DNA of 64,000 nt from Lactobacillus sp. (GCF_014803895.1 NZ_JAAVAU010000023.1:62001-126000); one strand, 5' to 3'. Positions 17,081-26,965 are shown, counted from the first letter of the stretch. Translations and numbers: made by a program. Notes: generated by a model from the letters alone, not told the origin.

Positions 17081-18295
17081 ATGACAAATCTTGAAATTGA
17101 ATACAATTTAAAATTTACAACAGCCTCTTTGGGCTGTTTTTTGCGTATACCACTAACTCCTAAAAATTTAGCTTTAGCAAATATTTTAGCTACAATGCAA
17201 AGTAGTGCTACTAGAACTTATCCTTCTGTTGAAATGCAGTCTCGTTCATTATCTAACTTATATGATATGAGTTTAGATATTATGCCTGAGGTGTTTGGTA
17301 ATCAAATTGTGATGTCTTATGTGGCAAATTTTATTGAGCCAAGGGAGATTCTGAATCCCGATTATACCTATGGAAAGATAATTGATACATTTTTTGATAT
17401 TGTAAAAAAACCACTTTTTGAAGAACGACTCCTCGAAATTTCAAAGAGTAGACTTCATAACATGATGGAAAGATATTATGATTTACCAGGACGAATGGCG
17501 ATGCAACATTTTCTTTCGAATTGGTATCGTAATGAGCCTGACTTTAAGGATATGATGTGGGGGGATGAAGAAGAATTTATTGGCGCTCAGTTAGATGATA
17601 TTCGTCAATTTTATAAGGAATTAACTCATAGCCCCGCAATTTGCTTGGGGCAGGCTAGGGATGCAGATACTTTAACGGATTTAGTTCAGCCTTATCTTGA
17701 CTGGACTGGCTTTTCACAGGAATTTGAAGTTAAGCAAGTTGCTATTCCAGCAGTAAAAGATTTTCATAAAAATACAGAAAATTTTGATAATTTACAAGCT
17801 CATATTATAACCGGATATGGATTTGATATTAATAAATCAATTGTCTTGAATCAGTTTGGTGGATTAATATTAAGCAATTATTTAGCAGGAGATGAATATT
17901 CAGAACTTTTTAGAAAAATAAGAGAAGATTTAGGGGCTGCTTATTCAGTTGCTGCAGATGATTATCTTAATAATTCTATGTTTGTTATTAGTACTGCCGT
18001 GGATAAATCAAAAATTAACCAAGTAAATAAAATTATTACTCATTCAATTGAAAATTTACAAAATGGTAAAGTGGATACAGATTTATTTAAGCGAGCTAAG
18101 CGCAGCTTGGTGCGACAATATCAAATCTCTCAAGATGACCAAAGTGTTGATCTGATTCAAATGTTAGCTAATAATTTGCGTGGTCGCGATATGACATTCG
18201 AAAAAAGAATAAATTATGTTAAAAAATTTACCATAGATGATATGGTGAAATTTAGTCAAGAATTATTTTTAAATGAAAGATACTGCTTACTATGA
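17081..18295 (+). CDS. yfmF: M16-like protein YfmF (EF-P modification-associated), likely inactive peptidase
   Basis: The 404-residue protein has the M16 metallopeptidase fold (DLGAAYSVAADDYLNNSMFVISTAVD, FKRAKRSLVRQYQI) but lacks the HxxEH zinc motif at the N-terminus, where LANILATMQSSATRTYPS stands instead. M16 proteins often work as one active and one inactive partner; the active candidate is the next gene, which overlaps by four bases. In Firmicutes this pair is genetically linked to maturation of elongation factor P together with YmfI. Its direct role is not known. Confidence 0.85.
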   Translation: MTNLEIEYNLKFTTASLGCFLRIPLTPKNLALANILATMQSSATRTYPSVEMQSRSLSNLYDMSLDIMPEVFGNQIVMSYVANFIEPREILNPDYTYGKIIDTFFDIVKKPLFEERLLEISKSRLHNMMERYYDLPGRMAMQHFLSNWYRNEPDFKDMMWGDEEEFIGAQLDDIRQFYKELTHSPAICLGQARDADTLTDLVQPYLDWTGFSQEFEVKQVAIPAVKDFHKNTENFDNLQAHIITGYGFDINKSIVLNQFGGLILSNYLAGDEYSELFRKIREDLGAAYSVAADDYLNNSMFVISTAVDKSKINQVNKIITHSIENLQNGKVDTDLFKRAKRSLVRQYQISQDDQSVDLIQMLANNLRGRDMTFEKRINYVKKFTIDDMVKFSQELFLNERYCLL

Positions 18296-19596
18296 GAGAA
18301 TTAGATATTTTAAAAAGAACTTATCCTTCGGGATTTGAGGCACAAATCATTATCCGTCCACAGTTTTTCAAGCAATTTATGGGAATTATTGTGGATTTTG
18401 GTGGAGCCGATCCGCAAAAAGTACCTGGTGGTGCACATTTTTTAGAGCATATGTTGTTTAATAAAAAAGATAATGATATTGCACATCAATTTGAAGAAGT
18501 GGGAGCGGTAACTAATGCTTTTACATCTGAAAATGAAACAATGTTTTATGCAGAAATGACTGATCATTGGCGTAAAGTAATACCATTGCTTTTTAAATTA
18601 GTTGGTATAACAGGTTTTACTGAAAAAAATATTGCTAAGGAGGCACATATTATTAATCAGGAACTAAGTATGTATCAAGATGATGTTTTATGGGAAGCGC
18701 GCCATAAATTGTTAGAAATGATGTTTCCTAATAGTAATTTAGCTGTTGACTTAGCTGGTACTCATACTTCAATCTTGACGATGACACCAGAAAGCTTAGA
18801 AGAAATTTATCATGCTAATTATTTTGCAAAAAATATGAAGTTCATTGCTTGTGGTGGTTTTAGTCAAAATCAAGCTAAAGAAATTTTACGTGAAGTTGGA
18901 AAACTTGAGAATAAATATATTTCTGATGGACAAAAAAATACAGAAGGTGAAATTAATTCTTTACCTGAGCAAAAACATGATGCAGTTATTGCTGGTGATG
19001 TGGAAACAAGTCGTGTAATAGTTGGAATTAAGTTACCTGATTTTAAGCAATTTGATAGAAGTAAAAATCTAATGCAATCAGTTGTAGAATCCATGCTTGA
19101 AGAAAACTTGGGTACAATGAGTGATTGGTTCAAAAAAGCACAGATGGATAACTTAGTAACAAGTCCTTTGGATATTTCTGTTTCCTATACTCGTCAAGGA
19201 AATTTTGCCACTATAGCAGGTTTTGCTCCTGATTATCAAAAGTTAATTGAATCTATTAAAGGACAAATTAAGAATGCTCATGGCAATGAACAACTTTTTA
19301 CTTTACAAAAGAAAGAGTATCTTGCCGATATGATTCGTGAACGTGATAGTATCAGCGATTTGGCTATTGAAGCTGGAGAAATGATGTTAGAACATGAAAG
19401 ATTAGATTCAGTTGTAAGACGTTTTCAAAATTTAAGTTTTAATGAATTTTGTAACTACTACAAAAAAATAATTTCTAAAAGTGATATATTTACATCGACT
19501 CTAACAAGTCCTACCTCAGATTCAGTTAGTGGATCTTTATGGAAAGATTTTTTTGCAGATGAAGATAGTTTAGATGATAAGGATACGGATAAGTGA
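18292..19596 (+). CDS. yfmH: M16 family metallopeptidase YfmH (EF-P modification-associated)
   Basis: The zinc-binding HxxEH motif is intact in GGAHFLEHMLFNKKD (about residues 46-50), with a downstream Glu region (EAHIINQELSMYQDD) that supplies the third ligand. The 434-residue length is normal for a half-size M16 subunit. It is the presumed catalytic partner of YfmF. It overlaps yfmF and the following reductase gene by four bases each, so the three proteins are made together. The protein has no signal peptide and should act in the cytoplasm. The substrate is unknown. Confidence 0.88.
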   Translation: MRELDILKRTYPSGFEAQIIIRPQFFKQFMGIIVDFGGADPQKVPGGAHFLEHMLFNKKDNDIAHQFEEVGAVTNAFTSENETMFYAEMTDHWRKVIPLLFKLVGITGFTEKNIAKEAHIINQELSMYQDDVLWEARHKLLEMMFPNSNLAVDLAGTHTSILTMTPESLEEIYHANYFAKNMKFIACGGFSQNQAKEILREVGKLENKYISDGQKNTEGEINSLPEQKHDAVIAGDVETSRVIVGIKLPDFKQFDRSKNLMQSVVESMLEENLGTMSDWFKKAQMDNLVTSPLDISVSYTRQGNFATIAGFAPDYQKLIESIKGQIKNAHGNEQLFTLQKKEYLADMIRERDSISDLAIEAGEMMLEHERLDSVVRRFQNLSFNEFCNYYKKIISKSDIFTSTLTSPTSDSVSGSLWKDFFADEDSLDDKDTDK

Positions 19597-20321
19597 AAAG
19601 AGCAATAATTTTTGGAGCTACTGGCGGAATTGGACAAGCAATTGCTAATGAATTAGCTGCAGATGGTTGGTCACTGTATTTACATTATTTTAAACATCAT
19701 CAAAAAGTTTTTCACTTAAGTGAGGAGTTAATTCATAAATATCCTAAGCAGGATTTTCTAACTTTAAAGCTTGATTTTTGTAGTAGTGATGAACATTTAA
19801 AAAAACTAATTAGCAGTTTATTACCTGTTAATGCTGTTATATTTGCACATGGAATAACTAATTTTAACTTTTTAGGAAGTCAAGATTTGAGTACAATTGA
19901 CCAAGTAATAAAAGTTAATTTAACTACGCCATTGAAGATAGTATCTTTACTTGAGCCAATGCTATTAAAAGCAGATCATGGAAGAATTATTTTTCTTGGC
20001 TCGGTATATGGGGAACAGGCTAGTGCAATGGAAACAATTTATAGTGCAACTAAAGGTGGATTAACAAGTTTTGCACAGGGGTACGGTAGAGAAGTTGCAT
20101 CCAGCCAGTTAACAGTAAATGTTATTGCTCCAGGGGCAGTAGCAACACAGATGAATGCTATTTTTTCACAAGAGACTTTGGAACAAGTAAAAGGTGAGAT
20201 TCCTGCAGGTAGGTTAGCTGAACCAGAAGATATTTCTTTTTGGGTAAAAAATCTATTAGCACCCCAAGCTGATTACTTAACTGGGCAAACAATATATGTT
20301 GATGGTGGGTGGCTTGTTTAA
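19593..20321 (+). CDS. ymfI: SDR-family reductase YmfI (EF-P 5-aminopentanol pathway)
   Basis: This 242-residue short-chain dehydrogenase/reductase has the NAD(P)-binding GATGGIGQAIA, the NAG-like FAHGIT, and a catalytic Ser...Tyr-x-x-x-Lys set in LGSVYG and YSATKGG. In Bacillus, YmfI reduces 5-aminopentanone on Lys32 of EF-P to 5-aminopentanol. The yfmF-yfmH-ymfI order matches that system. A FabG-like 3-oxoacyl reductase is the alternative by sequence alone. The start is GTG, overlapping the yfmH stop. There is no further ribosome site, so coupling is likely. Confidence 0.82.
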   Translation: MKRAIIFGATGGIGQAIANELAADGWSLYLHYFKHHQKVFHLSEELIHKYPKQDFLTLKLDFCSSDEHLKKLISSLLPVNAVIFAHGITNFNFLGSQDLSTIDQVIKVNLTTPLKIVSLLEPMLLKADHGRIIFLGSVYGEQASAMETIYSATKGGLTSFAQGYGREVASSQLTVNVIAPGAVATQMNAIFSQETLEQVKGEIPAGRLAEPEDISFWVKNLLAPQADYLTGQTIYVDGGWLV

Positions 20322-20376
20322 CTACTGTTAGTTTTGGTATACTCATATTTGAATATGAAAAAAATGAGAGGTTATT

Positions 20377-21402
20377 ATGGCAGATATTGGAGATAAATTA
20401 CGTAGTGCCAGAAAAGCAAAAGGTATGTCGATCGAGGATGTCGAAAAGATAACCAAGATTCAAAGACGTTATCTTGCAGCTATCGAAAATGATGAATTTG
20501 ATCAACTGCCAGGCGATTTTTATGTACGTGCTTTCATCAGACAATACGCAGATGTTGTAGGTCTTGATGGAAAAGAATTATTAGAAGATTTTCAATCAGA
20601 AGTACCTGAGGCCAAGCCTGAGGAGTACGTTGAAAATTCAATTGATAATAAGAGTGAGGAGATTAAAAAGGCTACTAATAGCAAGAAAGGACTATGGAAG
20701 AGTTATCTTCCTAAGGCTGCAACGGTAGTAGGTATCTTACTTGTGATTTTAGTAGTGTATCTTGTATATGCTCATTTCTTTTCAGGATCAAATCAGCAAT
20801 CTGCAAGTGAATCAGAAAGTGTAACAGTGTCGTCACATGTTACTTCTTCTAGTTCTAAAAAGAGTAGTGCTGCTAAAAAGTCCTCAACTAAGACAGCCAC
20901 TAATACTAGTGCTGTTAAAGTTAAGAAGTTGGCTACTAATTCCTTTAGAATCACTGGATTAACAACTAATCGTACTTTAAAGTTAAGTACTGGTACAACT
21001 ACTGTGTGGGCTTTAATTAATGTTGATGGTCAAACATCATGGCAAGGCACTTTACAAGCAAACAAGAATCATCAGATTAAGTTACCTAAAAATGTAAAGA
21101 CTGTGAGTCTTCAATTGGGTAATACTCAAACTACTACAGTGACAATTGCAGGTAAAAAAGTGCCTACTGCTAAGTCATCATCACCAGTAACACTCCAATT
21201 AGCTTTTGGTAATGCTAAGAGTACTACAGCTAGTTCAAGTAGTAGCACTACGCAATCATCTAGCGCTACTTCAACAAGCCAATCATCTGCCACTCAAAGT
21301 AGTAACAATCAAGTTCAACAAAGTAGTCAGGTAACTACCACCCAATCTGGAACTCAGACTGGTACGAGTTCTCAAACTAACGGAGGTCAAAGTAACCAAT
21401 AA
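20377..21402 (+). CDS. rodZ: RodZ-like helix-turn-helix membrane protein (YmfM family)
   Basis: RodZ links MreB to the cell-wall elongation machinery. The 341-residue protein has an N-terminal HTH (GDKLRSARKAKGMSIEDVEKIT, about residues 4-70), a membrane segment near 110-132, a Ser/Lys-rich linker, an extracellular beta-domain (about 180-275) and a Ser/Thr/Gln-rich tail of about 65 residues. The tail is longer than needed for RodZ and could be a wall-spanning or glycosylated stretch. The gene overlaps pgsA by one base. Confidence 0.88.
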   Translation: MADIGDKLRSARKAKGMSIEDVEKITKIQRRYLAAIENDEFDQLPGDFYVRAFIRQYADVVGLDGKELLEDFQSEVPEAKPEEYVENSIDNKSEEIKKATNSKKGLWKSYLPKAATVVGILLVILVVYLVYAHFFSGSNQQSASESESVTVSSHVTSSSSKKSSAAKKSSTKTATNTSAVKVKKLATNSFRITGLTTNRTLKLSTGTTTVWALINVDGQTSWQGTLQANKNHQIKLPKNVKTVSLQLGNTQTTTVTIAGKKVPTAKSSSPVTLQLAFGNAKSTTASSSSSTTQSSSATSTSQSSATQSSNNQVQQSSQVTTTQSGTQTGTSSQTNGGQSNQ

Positions 21403-21980
21403 TGAATTTACCAAATAAATTAACAATGTTCAGAATCTTTATGATTCCTGTATTTATGCTACTTCTTATTTTTAGAAGTGCTACTGGAGGCTATGTTGCG
21501 CCAGTAGGAATAGTTCAAGGAACAACTATTTCGTGGCTACAAGTAACTGCTGTGGTTGTCTTTGCAGTGGCTTCTGCTACTGATTGGCTTGATGGCCATA
21601 TTGCTCGTGCCAATGGATTAGTTACTAATTTCGGTAAATTCGCTGATCCTCTTGCTGATAAGATGTTAACTATGACTGCCTTTATTTTCCTAGTTAGTCT
21701 TAAGTTAGCTCCAGCTTGGGTTGTTGCAATTATTGTTTGTCGTGAACTTGCTGTTACTGGATTACGTTTAATCGTAGTTGAAAATGATGGGGAAGTTATT
21801 GCGGCAAAGATGCCTGGTAAAATTAAAACCACAGCACAAATGTTGTCGATTATCTTTTTACTTTTAGGTGATCCATTCTACATTGGAACTGTTTTGCTTT
21901 ATATTGCATTAATTTTTGCAGTATATTCTGGAGTTGATTATTTCCGTGGCTCCTGGAGTGTGTTTAAAGGTTCAATGTAA
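21402..21980 (+). CDS. pgsA: CDP-diacylglycerol-glycerol-3-phosphate 3-phosphatidyltransferase
   Basis: PgsA makes phosphatidylglycerol phosphate, the committed step to anionic membrane lipids and the donor for lipoteichoic acid. The 192-residue membrane protein has the CDP-alcohol phosphotransferase signature DGHIARANGLVTNFGKFADP followed by LADK, with all conserved Asp. There are about five hydrophobic segments. It overlaps rodZ by one base. In many Firmicutes cinA lies between pgsA and recA; here two hairpins and no gene separate them. Confidence 0.94.
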   Translation: MNLPNKLTMFRIFMIPVFMLLLIFRSATGGYVAPVGIVQGTTISWLQVTAVVVFAVASATDWLDGHIARANGLVTNFGKFADPLADKMLTMTAFIFLVSLKLAPAWVVAIIVCRELAVTGLRLIVVENDGEVIAAKMPGKIKTTAQMLSIIFLLLGDPFYIGTVLLYIALIFAVYSGVDYFRGSWSVFKGSM

Positions 21981-21986
21981 AGCTTT

Positions 21987-22018
21987 AAAAGAGGCGAAAA
22001 TTTTCGTCTCTTTTTTTA
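21987..22018 (+). terminator. pgsA terminator
   Basis: A 14-base-pair stem (AAAAGAGGCGAAAA with TTTTCGTCTCTTTT) followed by a T-run. Confidence 0.85.
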
Positions 22019-22052
22019 ATGAATGGGTAATTAAAATGCGTATATAAAAATG

Positions 22053-22076
22053 AAGGCAAAAGTTATATTTGCCTTT
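22053..22076. other. Second hairpin between pgsA and recA
   Basis: AAGGCAAA, 7-base loop, TTTGCCTT. It is followed by a C/T-rich stretch rather than a clean T-run, and lies just before the recA promoter. It may be a back-up terminator. Confidence 0.5.
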
Positions 22077-22077
22077 C

Positions 22078-22107
22078 TTGCTTTTTGCTAGTTAGACAAA
22101 GTATAAT
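22078..22107 (+). promoter_or_regulatory. recA promoter
   Basis: TTGCTT (22078-22083), 18-base spacer, perfect TATAAT (22102-22107), 29 bases before the start codon. No LexA box is visible near it. Confidence 0.6.
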
Positions 22108-22136
22108 TGTTAGGTGATTTTTAAGGAGGTATTGCT

Positions 22137-23225
22137 GTGGCTAAAGACGAAAAAAAGGCAGCTTTGGATGCTGCGCTAAAAAAAATTGAGAAAAACTTTG
22201 GTAAGGGTGCAGTTATGCGTATGGGTGATAAAGTAGATACCCAGATTTCAACTGTTCCTACTGGATCATTAGCTTTAGATGCCGCTTTAGGTGTGGGTGG
22301 GTATCCTCGTGGTAGAATTATTGAAATATATGGTCCTGAAAGTTCAGGTAAAACGACAGTTGCTCTTCATGCGGTAGCTGAAGTTCAAAAGCGTGGTGGT
22401 ACTGCTGCTTATATTGATGCAGAAAATGCAATGGATCCTGCTTATGCTCAAGCATTAGGTGTAGATATTGATGCGCTAATCTTGTCTCAGCCTAATACAG
22501 GTGAAGAAGGTTTGCAAATTGCAGATACTTTAATTTCTAGTGGAGCTATTGATATTGTTGTAGTGGATTCAGTAGCTGCGTTAGTACCTCGTGCTGAAAT
22601 TGAAGGAGATATGGGTGATTCCCATGTTGGGTTGCAAGCTCGTTTAATGAGTCAAGCTTTACGTAAATTATCTGGTACTATTTCTAAAACTAAGACAATT
22701 GCACTTTTTATTAATCAAATTCGTGAAAAAGTAGGAGTAATGTTTGGTAATCCTGAGACTACTCCTGGAGGTCGTGCCTTAAAGTTTTATTCAACTATTC
22801 GCTTAGAGGTTCGTCGTGCTGAACAAATTAAACAAAGTAGTGAAGTAGTTGGTAATCGTGCGAAATTAAAAGTGGTTAAGAATAAAGTTGCTCCTCCATT
22901 TAGAGTAGCTGAAGTTGATATTATGTATGGGAAAGGAATTTCCCAAACTGGTGAATTACTCGATATGGCAGTTGAAAAAGATATTGTTGACAAAGCCGGT
23001 GCTTGGTATTCTTATGGTGAAGATCGAATTGGTCAAGGTCGTGAGAATGCTAAACAATATCTTGAAGAACATCCTGATATTTATGAAGAAATTAAAGTAC
23101 GTGTTCGTAAAGCATATGGGATTGATGAAGACTCCATTGAAGAACGAGAAAATCCTGAAAAAATAAAAGAAACTAAAGAAAATTCTACAGATAAAAAAGA
23201 AACTAAAGATAAACCAAAAAAATAA
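22137..23225 (+). CDS. recA: Recombinase RecA
   Basis: RecA forms filaments on single-stranded DNA for repair, SOS signalling and transformation. The 362-residue protein has Walker [10 protein letters not shown], Walker [13 protein letters not shown], the L2 loop region [20 protein letters not shown], and a charged Lys/Glu-rich C-terminal tail. The start is GTG, 7-8 bases after a perfect AAGGAGG. It stands alone between its own promoter and terminator. Confidence 0.97.
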   Translation: MAKDEKKAALDAALKKIEKNFGKGAVMRMGDKVDTQISTVPTGSLALDAALGVGGYPRGRIIEIYGPESSGKTTVALHAVAEVQKRGGTAAYIDAENAMDPAYAQALGVDIDALILSQPNTGEEGLQIADTLISSGAIDIVVVDSVAALVPRAEIEGDMGDSHVGLQARLMSQALRKLSGTISKTKTIALFINQIREKVGVMFGNPETTPGGRALKFYSTIRLEVRRAEQIKQSSEVVGNRAKLKVVKNKVAPPFRVAEVDIMYGKGISQTGELLDMAVEKDIVDKAGAWYSYGEDRIGQGRENAKQYLEEHPDIYEEIKVRVRKAYGIDEDSIEERENPEKIKETKENSTDKKETKDKPKK

Positions 23226-23233
23226 TCAATTAG

Positions 23234-23262
23234 GCCTCAGTTTTTAAACTTAGGCTTTTTTG
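23234..23262 (+). terminator. recA terminator
   Basis: GCCTCAGTTT pairs with AAACTTAGGC (one mismatch), followed by TTTTTTG. Confidence 0.8.
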
Positions 23263-23267
23263 TTTGA

Positions 23268-23296
23268 TTGACATAGTTACGGTATACTTTTATTAT
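23268..23296 (+). promoter_or_regulatory. rny promoter
   Basis: A perfect TTGACA (23268-23273), 17-base spacer, TATTAT (23291-23296). Confidence 0.7.
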
Positions 23297-23336
23297 TATT
23301 AATGTGTAAATAATTCTATAAAAAAGGCGATAGTAA

Positions 23337-24968
23337 ATGATAAATACAATTTTAATTCCTGCTACTATCGCTATTGTTTCTCTTCTTATCGGTGGTTATG
23401 GTGGTTATTCAATCCGTAAAAACAAATGGGAAAAGCAGGCAAAGAATGCAGCTAATGATGCACAGCACATTTTAAAGGATGCTAATGATAAAGCTGAAGC
23501 AGTTAAGTTAGAAATTGCCAAGGAAAGAAGTGCAATTGAGGACTTGAAGAAAAAAGCTGCAGATACTAAAAAAGAGAAAATTTTAGAGGCACAAGAAGAA
23601 ATTCATCATTATCGTGAAAGAATAGAAGATGAATTAAATCAACGTCGCCAGGAGCTTTCTCGGCAAGAAAATCGTTTGTTACAAAGAGAAGATGCCATTG
23701 ACCATAAAGATGATTTGTTGGATAAAAAAGATGCTCAAATCACGCAAAAGGAAAACCGTGTAAAGCAACTACAATCTCAAGTCGAGCAAAAGAATCAAAA
23801 AGCAGATGAACTAATTGCTCAACGTGAACAAAAACTTTATGAAGTTTCTCAATTAGAACCAGAAGCTGCTAAAAAAATTGTTCTAGATAAATTATCAGAT
23901 GAATTGGTTTCTGAGAGAGCTACTTTAATTAGAGAAAGTAATGAGCAAGTTCAGGCCAAGGCAGATTATTTTGCGCGCCAAGTTATTGTTGATGCAATTC
24001 AAAGCAGTGCAGCAGATACTGTTGCTGAAAAGACAGTTTCTGTTGTTAATTTGCCTAGTGATGATATGAAAGGACGAATTATCGGCCGTGAGGGACGTAA
24101 TATTCGTTCGTTTGAAGCTTTAACTGGTGTAGATGTAATTATTGATGATACTCCTGATGTAGTAGTTTTAAGTGGATTTGATCCGATTAGGCGTGAAGTG
24201 GCTAAAAGAGCCTTAGAACGTTTAATTAAGGATGGTCGAATTCACCCTGCTAGAATTGAAGAGTTAGTTGATAAAGCACGTAAAGAAGTAAATGATGATA
24301 TTTATGAAGCTGGGGAGAGTGCCTTGATGGAACTTGGAATTCATAAGATGCATCCAGAATTGGTTAAAATTCTTGGCCGTCTAAAATATCGTACTTCGTA
24401 TGGGCAAAATGTTTTGGCTCACTCAATTGAAGTTGGAAAATTAACAGGTGTTATGGCTGCTGAGCTCGGTTTAGATGAAAAAATAGCGGTACGCGCGGGA
24501 TTATTACACGATATTGGGAAAGCTATCGATCATGAAATTGAAGGCTCCCATGTTGAGATTGGTGTTGAACTCGCACGCAAGTATCATGAACCTGATATTG
24601 TTGTTAATGCAATCGCTGCTCACCATGATGATGTCCCTAAGTTATCATTCATTGCGGAATTGGTTGTGGCTGCAGATACTATTTCTTCAGCTCGTCCAGG
24701 TGCTCGTAGTGAATCACTGGAGAATTATATTAGACGATTAGAACAATTAGAAACAATCGCTAAGAGTCATCAGGGAGTGGCACAAGCATATGCAATTCAA
24801 GCGGGGCGTGAAATTAGAGTTATGGTTGAACCTAATAAGATTTCTGATGATCGAACTGTTATTCTGGCTCGTGATATCAAAAATCAAATTGAAGATGATA
24901 TGGAATATCCAGGTAACATCAAGGTAACTGTAATTCGTGAAAAGCGTGCAGTTGCAATTGCTAAATAA
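23337..24968 (+). CDS. rny: Ribonuclease Y
   Basis: RNase Y is the membrane-bound endoribonuclease that starts mRNA decay in many Firmicutes. The 543-residue protein has an N-terminal membrane anchor (about residues 3-23), a long coiled coil (about 30-200) rich in Lys, Glu and Gln, a KH domain with [15 protein letters not shown], and an HD domain with the metal ligands in [13 protein letters not shown] and AAHHDD. The length is slightly above the Bacillus enzyme. It is monocistronic, with a good promoter upstream and a terminator downstream. Confidence 0.95.
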   Translation: MINTILIPATIAIVSLLIGGYGGYSIRKNKWEKQAKNAANDAQHILKDANDKAEAVKLEIAKERSAIEDLKKKAADTKKEKILEAQEEIHHYRERIEDELNQRRQELSRQENRLLQREDAIDHKDDLLDKKDAQITQKENRVKQLQSQVEQKNQKADELIAQREQKLYEVSQLEPEAAKKIVLDKLSDELVSERATLIRESNEQVQAKADYFARQVIVDAIQSSAADTVAEKTVSVVNLPSDDMKGRIIGREGRNIRSFEALTGVDVIIDDTPDVVVLSGFDPIRREVAKRALERLIKDGRIHPARIEELVDKARKEVNDDIYEAGESALMELGIHKMHPELVKILGRLKYRTSYGQNVLAHSIEVGKLTGVMAAELGLDEKIAVRAGLLHDIGKAIDHEIEGSHVEIGVELARKYHEPDIVVNAIAAHHDDVPKLSFIAELVVAADTISSARPGARSESLENYIRRLEQLETIAKSHQGVAQAYAIQAGREIRVMVEPNKISDDRTVILARDIKNQIEDDMEYPGNIKVTVIREKRAVAIAK

Positions 24969-24969
24969 C

Positions 24970-25034
24970 AAAAAGCTAGATTAAAAGTTAATGTCTTTAA
25001 GTGAGACGTTGACTAAGAAATCTAGCTTTTTTTT
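24970..25034 (+). terminator. rny terminator (two-part stem)
   Basis: The outer stem AAAAAGCTAGA with TCTAGCTTTTT encloses an inner stem GTTAATGTCT with AGACGTTGAC. A T-run follows. Confidence 0.8.
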
Positions 25035-25123
25035 ATAAAAAAATGATAAGTTAAAAAGTCTAATTGTCTTTACGGAAAGCTATTTGTATAATTGAAAGCA
25101 GAAGATTAAGAAAGTAGCTTTAT

Positions 25124-26269
25124 ATGTTTCAAATAATAGTAAAGATATTTTTATTAGTAATAATATCTGCGGCAATTACGCCATTTATTAGAAGATTAGC
25201 TTTTGTATTAGGTGCAGTTGACAATCCTAATGCACGTAGAGTTAATAAAAAGCCAATGCCCACGATTGGTGGCTTGGGAATTTTTGTTTCCTTTAGCATT
25301 GGTCAGTTTGTTTTATTAAGAGATGAATTTCCTACGCACGAACTATTTTCTGTTTTATTAGCTTCGAGCGTTATCATTTTAACAGGTTTAATCGATGATA
25401 TTTTAGAATTAAAGCCTCGGCAAAAGATGTTTGGTATTTTCATTGCATCTTTAGTAATTTATTTCTTAGCGGGAATAAAAATGAGTGAAGTTACTCTTCC
25501 ATGGCTAGGGACTATTCAGTTAGGCTGGTGGAGCTTCCCAATTACTATCTTTTGGATATTGGCTTTAACCAATGCGATTAATTTAATTGATGGCTTGGAT
25601 GGGTTAGCAACAGGTGTGTCGATTATTTCCTTAATTACGATGGGAATTGTTGGTTTTTTCTTTTTATATACGTGGCAACATTATGTACCTATAATGTGCA
25701 TTATGCTCGCAGCATGTTTAATTGGTTTTTTACCTTATAATTTTCATCCGGCTAAGATATTCTTAGGCGATACAGGTGCATTGTACATTGGCTTTATGAT
25801 TGCCATACTTTCTTTAAAAGGACTAAAGGACGTTACCTTTATTTCACTTTTAGTACCAATTATAATATTGGGTGTACCAATTACAGATACCATATATGCT
25901 ATGATTCGCCGAAGATTGAATAAACAACCAATTTCAGAAGCTGATAAACATCACTTACACCATCAGTTAATGAAGATGGGATTGAGTCATCGACAAACTG
26001 TTTTAGCGATATATGGTCTATCATTAATTTTTTCTTTTGTATCATTATTATCAATTTTAGCTCCTAAATGGGGTATTATACCCTTAATGTTAGGGTTATT
26101 TTTGGGTTTAGAACTTTTTGTTGAGACAATCGGTTTATTAGGTGAAAGATATAAACCATTGATGCACTTTTTCCAAAAGATGATTAATAAGATGGGGCAG
26201 GAGGATCCTAAGGTTGAGGTTCATCATTTAAGTGATGAAAGTAAAGATAAAAATAAAAAAGATAAATAA
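25124..26269 (+). CDS. tagO: Undecaprenyl-phosphate GlcNAc-1-phosphate transferase TagO
   Basis: TagO starts wall teichoic acid synthesis by moving GlcNAc-1-phosphate to undecaprenyl phosphate. The 381-residue membrane protein has about ten to eleven hydrophobic segments, KPMPTIGGLGIF, the Asp pair in GLIDDILELKPRQK, NAINLIDGLDGLATG, and FLGDTGALYIG, all motifs of the WecA/TagO/MraY superfamily. The HHLHHQLMKMGLSHRQTV loop is also typical. A charged C-terminal tail ends the protein. It could feed another polymer that begins with GlcNAc-PP-undecaprenol. Confidence 0.9.
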   Translation: MFQIIVKIFLLVIISAAITPFIRRLAFVLGAVDNPNARRVNKKPMPTIGGLGIFVSFSIGQFVLLRDEFPTHELFSVLLASSVIILTGLIDDILELKPRQKMFGIFIASLVIYFLAGIKMSEVTLPWLGTIQLGWWSFPITIFWILALTNAINLIDGLDGLATGVSIISLITMGIVGFFFLYTWQHYVPIMCIMLAACLIGFLPYNFHPAKIFLGDTGALYIGFMIAILSLKGLKDVTFISLLVPIIILGVPITDTIYAMIRRRLNKQPISEADKHHLHHQLMKMGLSHRQTVLAIYGLSLIFSFVSLLSILAPKWGIIPLMLGLFLGLELFVETIGLLGERYKPLMHFFQKMINKMGQEDPKVEVHHLSDESKDKNKKDK

Positions 26270-26303
26270 AAAGGAAAGTCGTGTTAATGTGACTTTCCTT
26301 TTT
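26268..26303. terminator. Bidirectional terminator between tagO and the YigZ gene
   Basis: A 13-base-pair stem (AAAAAGGAAAGTC with GACTTTCCTTTTT) between convergent genes. Confidence 0.9.
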
Positions 26304-26965
26304 CATTGTTCGTGAAAATTAAATGTATTAACTGGAATTTCATTAAAATGTTTTTTGCCATGAGTAAATTGGATTTGTCCTGCTAATAAATTAGTTAAAT
26401 CTTGTTCGAAATTTTTAATATCACCTAAATCTAATGAAACGGTGATTGTAACAGCAGTTGTATAATCTTGACTAGCGACAAAGATATTATTAGTTTCTAA
26501 ATAGTGATGAATTTCATCGATGCGGTTATAAGGGATATCGAAGCTAACATCTTGTTGAAGTACACAACGTACAACGCCAATTGCTTCAGCAGCTTCAGTA
26601 ACCGAATTAGAATATGCTCGAATTAAACCACCAGCACCTAGTTTGATGCCCCCAAAATAGCGAGTTACAACTGCTGTGACGTTTTTGAGGTTCATTAATT
26701 GTAATGCTTTTAATTCAGGAATACCAGCTGTTCCAGATGGTTCACCATTGTCGCTGGCTTTTACTTGATCATCATTTAAGCCGATAGTATAAGCAAATGT
26801 ATTGTGAGTAGCATCGCGGTATTTCTTGCTAATTTCGGTAATAAAGTTTTGAGCTTCTTCAATGCTTTCGGTTCGTTTCATGGTACAAATGAAACGACTT
26901 TTTTTTATGATTAATTCATGGTCACCATTTTCTTTAAGAGTTAAATATTCTTTTTTTTCTGACAA
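26303..26965 (-). CDS. YigZ/YvyE family (IMPACT-like) protein
   Basis: This 220-residue protein shows the family core: SRFICTMKRTESIEEAQNFI, THNTFAYTIG, DNGEPSGTAGIPEL and VTRYFGGIKLGAGGLIRAY. IMPACT relatives in eukaryotes regulate the GCN2 kinase; the bacterial role is not settled, with ribosome or translation links proposed. The C-terminal domain resembles a ferredoxin-like EF-G-like fold. It is divergent from comFA, and its ribosome site (GGAGG) lies in the 41 bases between their start codons. A location upstream of comFA-comFC is also seen in other Firmicutes. Confidence 0.88.
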   Translation of the reverse strand: MSEKKEYLTLKENGDHELIIKKSRFICTMKRTESIEEAQNFITEISKKYRDATHNTFAYTIGLNDDQVKASDNGEPSGTAGIPELKALQLMNLKNVTAVVTRYFGGIKLGAGGLIRAYSNSVTEAAEAIGVVRCVLQQDVSFDIPYNRIDEIHHYLETNNIFVASQDYTTAVTITVSLDLGDIKNFEQDLTNLLAGQIQFTHGKKHFNEIPVNTFNFHEQ

